From: JAWWPY01 sp964412845
GTDB taxonomy: Bacteria > Actinomycetota > Actinomycetes > Streptosporangiales > Streptosporangiaceae
Length of the DNA stretch: 19,923 nucleotides
Assembly (NCBI GenBank): GCA_964412845.1
Contig: CAYPQM010000129.1
Span: 1-19,923, forward strand
Direction of reading: 5' to 3'
Under the pieces are notes generated by a model, which worked only from the letters and a program-made list of their open reading frames with translations, was not told the DNA's origin and ran no database searches. Position 1 is the stretch's first letter. The number at the start of each line of letters is the position of its first letter. This document shows, one piece after another, positions 14,818 to 19,923 of the stretch. The position numbers and the translations under genes were made by a program.

Positions 14818-15600
14818 ATGAGTGAAACACGGATCGCGCTGGTCACCGGAGCCAATCAGGGCGTGGGTCTTCAGGTCGCGAAGCAGCTCGTGGCCAACGG
14901 CGTCACGGTTTACCTCGGATCGCGCAATCTGGAGCGCGGTGAGGCTGCGGCCAGCGAGATCGGCCCGGGCGCAGTCGCCCTACAAATCGACGTGACCGAT
15001 GGGGACTCCATCGCCGCCGCGGCCGAGCGGATCCGATCAGAGCACGGTCGTCTCAATTTGCTCGTGAACAACGCCGGTATTTCCAACGCCCGACGCAGCG
15101 CGACGGCCGGGGAGGAACAGAACAGCAAGACGTTCATGGAGGACTACGCGAAGTCGTCGAAGGCGAGCACGGCATCCCTCGAGGAGATGGGCGCCGTGTG
15201 GGACACCAACGTGTTCGGCCCACTCGCCGTCTACCAGGCCATGCTGCCGCTGCTGCGCGAATCCTCGGACGCCCGCATCGTGAATGTGTCGAGCGATGTT
15301 GGCTCCCTGACGTTGAACGCCGACCCCGCACACCCCTACCACGCCAGGTTCGGGCCAATCTATCCCGCGTCGAAGACGGCCGAGAACGCGATAACCCTCG
15401 CCATGATGATCGAGCTCGAAGCGACCGACATCAAAGTCAACTTGGTCTCGCCGGCGTTCACGGCGACCAACCTCAACCTGTTCGCGGGCACACAATCTGT
15501 CGAGGACGGCTCCCGCGAGGTAGTGCGGGTAGCTCTCCTCGGGCCGGACGGTCCCACCGGCACCTATACGAAATGGGAGAACACGCCGATTCCCTGGTGA
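14818..15600 (+). CDS. SDR family oxidoreductase (carbonyl-reductase-like)
   Basis: This 260-residue classical SDR would interconvert alcohol and carbonyl groups with NAD(P)(H). The cofactor motif TGANQGVG is at residues 10-17 and NNAG at 84-87. The catalytic Ser is at about 158 in IVNVSSDVG, with Tyr182 and Lys186 in YPASK. An insertion after NNAG (ATAGEEQNSKTFMEDYAKSS) is longer than in FabG-like enzymes. AAGGAGGA lies 7 bp upstream of the ATG, the best ribosome-binding site in this region. With the preceding hydrolase it forms a two-gene transcript, suggesting that the hydrolysis product or its alcohol is oxidised or reduced next. This pathway is inference. Confidence 0.93.
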   Translation: MSETRIALVTGANQGVGLQVAKQLVANGVTVYLGSRNLERGEAAASEIGPGAVALQIDVTDGDSIAAAAERIRSEHGRLNLLVNNAGISNARRSATAGEEQNSKTFMEDYAKSSKASTASLEEMGAVWDTNVFGPLAVYQAMLPLLRESSDARIVNVSSDVGSLTLNADPAHPYHARFGPIYPASKTAENAITLAMMIELEATDIKVNLVSPAFTATNLNLFAGTQSVEDGSREVVRVALLGPDGPTGTYTKWENTPIPW

Positions 15601-15677
15601 GCTCCCTCGGCCGCCCACGTCACCGGTCGTACCGCCCGCCCTGCTCAGACGGTCTCCGTCTCGATATGGACGATCTC

Positions 15678-15890
15678 CTAGGCGTTGTCGACGGTATTGA
15701 GAGTCCAGCTCGACAGGATCGGCAGTACGCGGGCGGTGGGGGAGTCGGGTTCGACGGTGTAGATGGTGAGTCTCTGGTTGGGTTCGTGCGGGGCCTCGAC
15801 GGCCTCGATGCCGAGGACCAGGTCACCAGCGTCGGGGTGGCGAATGTGCTTCGTAATGGAGGCGTAGTCGCGCACGGCGTCAACAGACCC
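15678..15890 (-). pseudogene. C-terminal fragment of an MmyB-like XRE-family regulator
   Basis: The frame ending at 15678 encodes DYASITKHIRHPDAGDLVLG and then VEAPHEPNQRLTIYTVEPDS and VLPILSSW. This matches the last 60 or so residues of the MmyB-like ligand-binding domain found in actinobacterial XRE regulators (H-P-x-x-G-x-L...Y-T-A-E-P-x-S-P). The helix-turn-helix and the first half of the domain are missing. Upstream the frame becomes low-complexity (PPPP) without homology, so the upper boundary is approximate. It converges on the SDR gene end. Not functional as it stands. Confidence 0.6.
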
Positions 15891-16117
15891 TCTCTGAAAT
15901 GGAGGCGGGGGGGATTCGCGTGTTAGTCGTCAAAGATCTCGGCTTAGCGGTTCTCGGTTGCCGGGTGCGCGTGCAGTTGTCCGACGAGCCGTCGCGTGAG
16001 AGTTCCCGGTGCAGTCGTCAGCTCTGACCTAACTTGACGTTTGAAGCCCGGCGCGGGTGATGCCTGGAACGACAGCCTTCCCCAGTGCCAGGGGAACAGA
16101 TATGAAGGTTTCCGGGA

Positions 16118-16423
16118 TTATGGCCGAGGCCAGTCAGCGAACTTTTGCCGCAGCCCGGCGACATCCCCTGGGTCAAGCCCGTACCGCGTGAATGTTCCGT
16201 CTGGCAGCCCGTCTAGGCGTTGGCCGACGTCGGCGATGTCCCGGCTGTCCAGGCCTGTATCGAGCCGTCTGGCGAGGCCGATAAGTCCATCAATGGTGTA
16301 GTGGTCCAGGCAGGCCGCTACGTCCATATAGTCGCGGGGCTCGGCCCGGCCCTCGCCCCTGGCCGTCTCCCGGGCCTGGAGGGAACGCGTGAGTTCCTCC
16401 AGGCTGCTCAACGTGATGTTCAC
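16118..16423 (-). pseudogene. C-terminal fragment of an AbiEii-like nucleotidyltransferase
   Basis: The 101 codons encode EPRDYMDVAACLDHYTIDGL, then IADVGQRLDGLPDGTFTRYG and LRQKFADWPR. This is the C-terminal end of the nucleotidyl transferase AbiEii/AbiGii-like proteins common in actinobacteria (R-D-Y-x-D-V, ...F-x-x-Y-G-L...L-R-x-x-F-x-x-W-P). The N-terminal catalytic domain with its G-S and D-x-D motifs is absent. At about 16424 the homology ends and the SnoaL-like fragment begins on the other strand. The full gene probably belonged to an abortive-infection or toxin-like system now lost. Family call by pattern only. Confidence 0.6.
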
Positions 16424-16424
16424 G

Positions 16425-16672
16425 GTGCTCGATGGCTGGAGTCCCTCATGGTCGCAGAGAATGACCTCGTGGTGCAGTTCGGATCACGGGAACATCATTG
16501 GCCCGGGGGCCAGTTCCGCGGATTCCACACCCCGGCGGGCAAATACATCAGGGACACGGCCTTTGCCTATCGGCTCATTGACGGACGTATCCGCGAGCGC
16601 TGGGCGATCCGCGACGACCTCGCGATGCTTCTGCAACTCGGTGCACTGCGCCCGCCGGGGCAGGCAACATAG
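16425..16672 (+). pseudogene. C-terminal fragment of a SnoaL-like/ester cyclase protein
   Basis: The frame ending at 16670-16672 encodes VAENDLVVQFGSREHHWPGG, then FRGFHTPAGKYIRDTAFAYR and IRERWAIRDDLAMLLQLGAL. This is the C-terminal half of SnoaL-like polyketide cyclase/ester cyclase proteins, which have a cystatin-like alpha+beta barrel. The first half is missing, and the homology begins exactly where the AbiEii-like fragment on the other strand ends. The frame remains open upstream across that fragment, but this is shadow sequence. Not functional alone. Confidence 0.65.
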
Positions 16673-16851
16673 CCCCACGCAGTCGCACTGGACATGCCGC
16701 CAGATACATGCTCACATCGGCAGATGCGTAAATCGGAGCGTGACAGCAGGACATCCTACGGCGTTGGCCGAGGCACGACTCGGCGCTGCGGCACGCGGTG
16801 CAGGCAATTGGCGTGGGGTGGCTCGGCTTATGGGGGAGGGGGCATCGGGTC

Positions 16852-16874
16852 GTACAGCAGCGAAGTACCGCAAC
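16852..16874 (+). repeat. Repeat motif A, extra copy without tRNA fragment
   Basis: GTACAGCAGCGAAGTAC followed directly by CGCAAC; one base differs from the copy at 7931. No tRNA remnant precedes it. It lies 84 bp before the second tRNA fragment and may mark a third, more decayed junction. Confidence 0.7.
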
Positions 16875-16957
16875 GTGTCTGGATTCCGGTGGACTGCTGG
16901 GTACTTGCAGGGACGATGACCTGCGCTGATGGACTTCTGTGGACGGGTTGCCACTGG

Positions 16958-16999
16958 ATGGCATGCAAGAGGTCAGCGGTTCGAGCCCGCTTAGCTCCA
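16958..16999 (+). other. 3' fragment of a tRNA-Ala(GGC) gene; candidate attachment site, copy 2
   Basis: Anticodon loop ATGGCAT, stem half GCAAG and variable loop AGGTC are identical to copy 1. The T-arm is AGCGG-TTCGAGC-CCGCT and the acceptor half is TAGCTCCA. The T-stem differs from copy 1 but is fully paired. No 5' half of a tRNA precedes it. Orientation is the same as copy 1, 9,105 bp away. Confidence 0.85.
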
Positions 17000-17036
17000 C
17001 TGGTCAGAAGCGAAATTCGAACAGATCGAACAGGTA

Positions 17037-17059
17037 GTACAGCAGCAAAGTACAGCAAC
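17037..17059 (+). repeat. Repeat motif A after tRNA fragment, copy 2
   Basis: GTACAGCAGCAAAGTAC followed directly by AGCAAC; one base differs from the copy at 7931. It begins 38 bp after the tRNA fragment end, against 37 bp in the first locus. Confidence 0.8.
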
Positions 17060-17103
17060 GGCGGCCGGGTGGGCCGCCGTACGTGTGTTCGGATGGGCTT
17101 TTT
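17060..17103 (+). terminator. Possible tRNA-type terminator hairpin with T-run
   Basis: GGCGGCC (17060-17066) pairs with GGCCGCC (17072-17078) over a 5-base loop; TTTTT follows at 17099-17103, about 20 bp later. The distance to the T-run weakens the call. It could be the terminator that once ended the tRNA transcript. Confidence 0.35.
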
Positions 17104-17196
17104 CCCCGGCTGCGGGCTGCTGGACCGATGTCGGCTTCCAGCTGCTGAACCGGCGCTGGCCAGCCTGTGGCCTGGGCATTCACCGCCTCATCGGTG

Positions 17197-17264
17197 CTGT
17201 GACTCTTGCACCTGGTCACGACCCGGCTCTGCTGGAGGGCCATTTCCGTCCGTGACTGTTGCCG
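17197..17264 (+). repeat. Paired TGACTCTTGC repeats, copy 2
   Basis: CTGTGACTCTTGC at 17197-17209 is identical to 8091-8103. TGACTGTTGCCG at 17253-17264 matches 8146-8157 with one change. The first starts 160 bp after the start of motif A in both loci. Confidence 0.6.
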
Positions 17265-17716
17265 CATTTGCAAGTTGTCCCGTCGAGCCAACCGTCCTGG
17301 TGGGTCCGGTCCACTCCCAGGAGTCGCGCCGGCTGGCCATGGCCGCGCGGTCGCTGACGGCAGGGTCGGCGCGCGGGCCCTGCGCCTCGCGCCGATGGTT
17401 GTCAGCCCGGCGCTGCCCGCTGGTGTGCTGCGCCGCTCGGGCGCAGGATTGCGCTGTGGCGCAGCGTGGCGCGCCACGTGAGGAACCAGGCGCGCTGCGG
17501 AGCACGGGACTTTGGCCGGCGGCTGGCCGTCAGGTTACCCACTCAGGGCTTTGACGCCGCCGATGCCAGGCTCTGCCGATGGCGTCGTACTGCCGCGCGG
17601 GCTCGCGCTGTGCCGAAGCCGCGCCGCGAGCCCGGTAAGTACAGGCGGTAATCGCAGCTGCCGTGAAGGCAGGCCGGGAACACGCACATATCGCCGAATA
17701 TGAACGCCTGGTGGCT

Positions 17717-17949
17717 GGCGAGGGTGGCGAGACGGGCGGAGTGTTGTGCCTCCTCGAGTGTCCCTCGCTGGGTATCTTGCCGAAGGGTCCGGCGGGTGAT
17801 CCGTCTGCGGCGAGGGCGCCGTGGCCTGAGACGTAGGCGCGGGTGCCGCGGATGCGGACCCAGGCAAACGGGATCTCGACGTCCGCTGGAAGGGCAGCTT
17901 CCGCAGGCAGGGTCAGTCCCAGCTGATCGAGTCGCCGTTCTACGTCCAT
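17717..17949 (-). pseudogene. Truncated and frameshifted RidA (YjgF/Rid) family gene
   Basis: The frame from ATG 17949 encodes MDVERRLDQLGLTLPAEAA, then the beta strands FAWVRIRGTRAYVSGHGA and PFGKIPSE. This is a normal start for actinobacterial Rid-family proteins. The family deaminates reactive enamines/imines. One missing base near 17764 then shifts the frame; the continuation TLEEAQHSARLATLA is clear in another frame. Homology stops at about 17717, so the second half, including the usual catalytic Arg region, is lost. The gene is a remnant on the outer side of the second tRNA fragment. It would have fitted amine oxidation chemistry, but it is 12 kb from the amine oxidase. Confidence 0.75.
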
Positions 17950-18177
17950 GGGCCACAGCTTGCTCGACTACTGCCTGGGACGGGGCGGATGCGCACCGAG
18001 GGCGACGACCTCTATCCGGTAGAGATTCCCTAGGCTCGCGTGCCGCTCGCTACGTGCTCGTTTCCAAAGGTCAAGGTCAACCCCTAATCATGAAGTTCTG
18101 GAGCGAGTCCAGTCCGCGCCAGTGCCTCTTCTACGAGCGCCACGCGAGTCCGGCGTAGACGCCTCGCGGCTACCACC

Positions 18178-18651
18178 TCAGTCCTGGCCTCCTGCGTGTT
18201 CGAGCTTGGCCCATATGCGCGAGAGGGCAGCGATGTCGTCGTCATCGAGAGGATCGACGAAGTACTTCTTGACCGATTCCTCGAAGCTCCGCTTGGCCGT
18301 TTCAGCGAAGTGTCGTCCGCTCTCAGTGAAGCTGATGAGCGACACCCGTCCGTCGCCTTGGTCGGCGCCGCGTCGGAGATGCCCGGCGTCGATGAGGTCT
18401 TGGACCAACCGTGATGCTCTCGTTGGGCTCACGCTGACCAGTTCGCCGGACAGGGCTCGGATCGACTGAGGCTCGGTCTCCAAGAGCCAGCAGAGGATCT
18501 CGAAAGCGCTGAAGGAGAGCTTGTGCTGCTCCAACAGCACGGCGTCCATCCGCCCGGTGACCGTGGCATGGGCAAAGAGGAGCGCGAACCAGGCCTTGAC
18601 CTGATCTTGGGAGAGGATCTTCGGGTTAGACGCGGGCGCCTTCACGCCCAT
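18178..18651 (-). CDS. MarR family transcriptional regulator
   Basis: This 157-residue winged-helix regulator has the MarR core. KLSFSAFEILCWLLETEPQ leads to SIRALSGELVSVSPTRASRL (recognition helix) and VQDLIDAGHLRR, then the wing with DQGDGRVSLISFTESG. The ATG at 18651 is chosen because an upstream GTG at 18702 would place coding sequence across the operator-like dyad. There is no clear ribosome-binding site. TATATT directly upstream could be a -10, in which case a leaderless start at GTG 18645 is also possible. It is divergent from the LLM oxidoreductase, 71 bp away, and probably controls it in response to a small aromatic or oxidant, as many MarR proteins do; that is inference. Confidence 0.9.
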   Translation of the reverse strand: MGVKAPASNPKILSQDQVKAWFALLFAHATVTGRMDAVLLEQHKLSFSAFEILCWLLETEPQSIRALSGELVSVSPTRASRLVQDLIDAGHLRRGADQGDGRVSLISFTESGRHFAETAKRSFEESVKKYFVDPLDDDDIAALSRIWAKLEHAGGQD

Positions 18652-18672
18652 CAATATACCCAAGAGCCATTG

Positions 18673-18708
18673 AGATGCTTGCACGGTTGCATGCGCGTGC
18701 ACGCATCT
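18673..18708. promoter_or_regulatory. Nested dyad, candidate MarR operator
   Basis: Outer arms AGATGC and GCATCT and inner arms GCACG and CGTGC are arranged symmetrically, each pair separated by 2 bp, around a 10-bp centre. The 36-bp dyad fills most of the 71-bp gap between the MarR and LLM starts. It covers the presumed -35 of the LLM promoter. Confidence 0.65.
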
Positions 18709-18716
18709 GTTAGGGT
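18687..18716 (+). promoter_or_regulatory. Candidate promoter of the LLM oxidoreductase gene (leaderless)
   Basis: TTGCAT (18687-18692), an 18-bp spacer and TAGGGT (18711-18716) resemble -35 and -10 elements. The predicted transcription start coincides with the ATG at 18723, so the mRNA would be leaderless. Confidence 0.4.
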
Positions 18717-18722
18717 GAGCGC

Positions 18723-19628
18723 ATGACAGACTTGGGCCACCACCTCGAGTTCGCTAGTTTTCCCGAACCGAAGAGCACACCACCGACCTACGCCCTCGAT
18801 AGGGCCATGCAAAGCGAACGATGGGGCTACGACTTGGTCGCCATCCAGGACCACCCCTACCAGGGCGGCTACCTCGACACGATCACGCTCATGAGTTGGG
18901 TCGCGGCCAAGACCGACCGGATCCGGGTCGTGTCCAATGTGCTCAATATGGCGCTCCGGTCCCCAGTCATTGTCGCCAAGACTGCGGCCACCCTTGATCT
19001 GCTCAGCGACGGCCGCTTCGAACTCGGACTGGGCGCCGGGTTCTTCTGGGATGCCATCGAGTCCGTCGGGGGACGGCGTCTCAAGCCAGCGCAAGCCACC
19101 ACCGCACTGGAGGAGGCCATCGACATCATTCGCGGTGCCTGGAACGCTCATGACCCCACTCCGCTGGACTACAGCGGAGCGACGCACTCGGTAGCCGGAA
19201 TGCAACGAGGTCCTAGTCCGAGTCATCCGCTGCCAATCTGGATTGGCGCGTTGAAGCCTCGCATGCTCGGACTTGTCGGTCGAAAGGCCGATGGGTGGAC
19301 GGCTTCACTTGGGCAGAATCAGTCCCGTAGCGAATGGCAGGCGGCCACCAGGTTGATCGACGAGGCTGCAACTGAGGTCGGTCGCGCTCCCGCCGAGATT
19401 CGTCGGATGGCGGCGATCGTCGGCGCCTTCGGGTCCTCCAGTTCGTTTCTCGAGGGGTCCCCTGCACAGTGGGTTGACCAACTGCTTCCTAGTGTCATTG
19501 AAGACGGGGTCGGTACCTTTCTGCTCGCCACCGACGACCGACCGACTCTCGAACGATTCGCCGCGGAGGTCATTCCGGGGCTCCGCCTAGCAGTTGATCA
19601 CGAACGTCGTCGGACAGGCTCGAAATAG
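18723..19628 (+). CDS. LLM class (luciferase-like) flavin/F420-dependent oxidoreductase
   Basis: This 301-residue protein is a single TIM-barrel luciferase-like oxidoreductase that uses FMN or coenzyme F420. Family segments in order are WGYDLVAIQDHPYQ, the core strand RIRVVSNVLNM with RSPVIVAKTAATLDLLSDGR, the phosphate-contact FELGLGAGF, and HPLPIWIGALKPRMLGLVGR with KADGW near residue 195. Length and order match F420-dependent members. The ATG at 18723 follows a weak GGGTGA, or is translated leaderless. It is divergent from a MarR gene, and a probable NADPH-F420 reductase gene starts 86 bp downstream, which favours F420 over FMN as cofactor. Substrate unknown. Confidence 0.93.
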   Translation: MTDLGHHLEFASFPEPKSTPPTYALDRAMQSERWGYDLVAIQDHPYQGGYLDTITLMSWVAAKTDRIRVVSNVLNMALRSPVIVAKTAATLDLLSDGRFELGLGAGFFWDAIESVGGRRLKPAQATTALEEAIDIIRGAWNAHDPTPLDYSGATHSVAGMQRGPSPSHPLPIWIGALKPRMLGLVGRKADGWTASLGQNQSRSEWQAATRLIDEAATEVGRAPAEIRRMAAIVGAFGSSSSFLEGSPAQWVDQLLPSVIEDGVGTFLLATDDRPTLERFAAEVIPGLRLAVDHERRRTGSK

Positions 19629-19714
19629 CGCCGCGCTCATACCCGACGCAGGCATTCGACGCGCTCGACGTGGACCGGACCAGAAGAAGCTCCAAAAGAA
19701 GGAAGAGCACGCCC

Positions 19715-19923
19715 ATGAGCAGCATCAGCATTATCGGCCTCGGGAACTATGCCCGCGCCATCGGCACTCGCGCGGTCGAGGGCGGCAACGCCGTCGAGGT
19801 CATCGGCCGCGACGCGGCCAAGGCCAAGGACCTGGCCGCCGCGCTCGGCGGCGGCGCCACGGCCGGGACATTCGGCACCGCCCCGGCCGGCGACATCGTC
19901 ATCCTCGCCGTGCCCTACGCCAG
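19715..19923 (+). CDS. NADPH-dependent F420 reductase-like protein, 5' part only
   Basis: The first 69 codons read MSSISIIGLGNYARAIGTRA and continue with VIGRDAAKAKDLAAALGG and DIVILAVPYA, then run off the window. The Rossmann motif GLGNYARAIG directly at the N-terminus, the GRD segment after the second strand and the AVPY turn match the NAD(P)-binding domain of F420-NADP oxidoreductases and related reductases. AAGGAAG lies about 10 bp before the ATG. It follows the LLM oxidoreductase by 86 bp in the same direction, so it could recycle reduced F420 for it. As only the N-terminal third is visible, other members of this Rossmann family are possible. Confidence 0.8.
   Translation, partial: MSSISIIGLGNYARAIGTRAVEGGNAVEVIGRDAAKAKDLAAALGGGATAGTFGTAPAGDIVILAVPYA

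Larger units (their letters stand above)
16673..17716. other. Non-coding attachment-site flank, no recognised gene
   Basis: No open frame in this kilobase resembles a known protein. The long frames on both strands run through the tRNA fragment and the repeats and are not coding. The stretch holds repeat motif copies at 16852 and 17037, the tRNA-Ala fragment at 16958, the TGACTCTTGC pair at 17199 and 17253, and CAGGCGCGCTGCG at 17487. It parallels 7853-8375. Confidence 0.6.

Noticed and set aside
9604..15600. A simple inverted duplication producing the two TetR/hydrolase/SDR cassettes
   Set aside because: The two hydrolases have different nucleophiles and lengths, the SDRs differ in motif details, and the TetR proteins show no close similarity.
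16958..16999. A functional tRNA-Ala gene
   Set aside because: The preceding bases do not form a D-arm, a 5' acceptor strand or the 5' half of the anticodon stem, so only a 3' fragment is present; the same holds at 7853-7894.
16575..17058. Minus-strand open frames with GLEPLTSCMP and RARTADLLHAI across the second tRNA fragment
   Set aside because: Same reason: antisense translation of tRNA-Ala sequence, with no real domain.
16694..17554. 286-codon plus-strand frame
   Set aside because: It runs through the tRNA fragment and repeats, is rich in Cys, Arg and Ser as expected of shadow frames, and has no ribosome-binding site.
1..19923. CRISPR array or phage structural genes
   Set aside because: No regularly spaced repeats with unique spacers and no phage head, tail or lysis genes were found.

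Overview
The window is from a high-GC Gram-positive bacterium of the Actinomycetota. Signs are the GC-rich codon use, GTG and TTG starts, several leaderless-looking promoters, a luciferase-like (LLM class) oxidoreductase followed by a probable F420-NADP reductase, and many TetR regulators. The genus cannot be fixed from the sequence. It is draft sequence: a 10-N gap interrupts a permease gene, and base 1 coincides with the tip of an insertion sequence.

Layout. (1) 1-1185: complete IS with an intact DDE transposase and 22-bp terminal inverted repeats. (2) 1271-5212: a TetR regulator divergent from a tightly packed unit of flavin monoamine oxidase, SCP2-like protein and APC permease, which reads as uptake and oxidation of an amine. 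(3) 5494-6683: complete IS630-type element with TA target duplication; its transposase is frameshifted. (4) 6788-7356: Phd-type antitoxin and RelE/ParE toxin pair with an operator-like inverted repeat over the start. (5) 7383-8974: a TPR protein remnant, a 3' fragment of tRNA-Ala(GGC), repeats resembling recombinase arm sites, and a tyrosine recombinase cut off after its box II arginine. (6) 8960-15600: two regulator-gated metabolic cassettes arranged as mirror images. The left one is alpha/beta-hydrolase, DUF1330-like protein, SDR and a decayed SDR, divergent from a TetR gene. The right one is a TetR gene divergent from an alpha/beta-hydrolase and an SDR. The two TetR genes converge at the centre. 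(7) 15678-16672: C-terminal fragments of an MmyB-like regulator, an AbiEii-like nucleotidyltransferase and a SnoaL-like protein. (8) 16852-17500: a second tRNA-Ala 3' fragment and the same set of repeats. (9) 17717-19923: a broken RidA-like gene, a MarR regulator divergent from an LLM flavin/F420 oxidoreductase, and the start of a probable NADPH-F420 reductase gene running off the end.

The most notable structure is the pair of tRNA-Ala 3' fragments, in the same orientation 9,105 bp apart, which bracket the mirror-image cassettes. Both are followed by the same short motifs at nearly the same spacings, and the left one has a truncated integrase next to it. I read the interval 7.85-16.96 kb as a module of a tandem-accretion island at a tRNA-Ala gene. 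Its cargo would be two independently regulated hydrolase/dehydrogenase cassettes, with decayed gene pieces at the module edges. That reading is inference; the repeats, operators and broken genes are directly visible.
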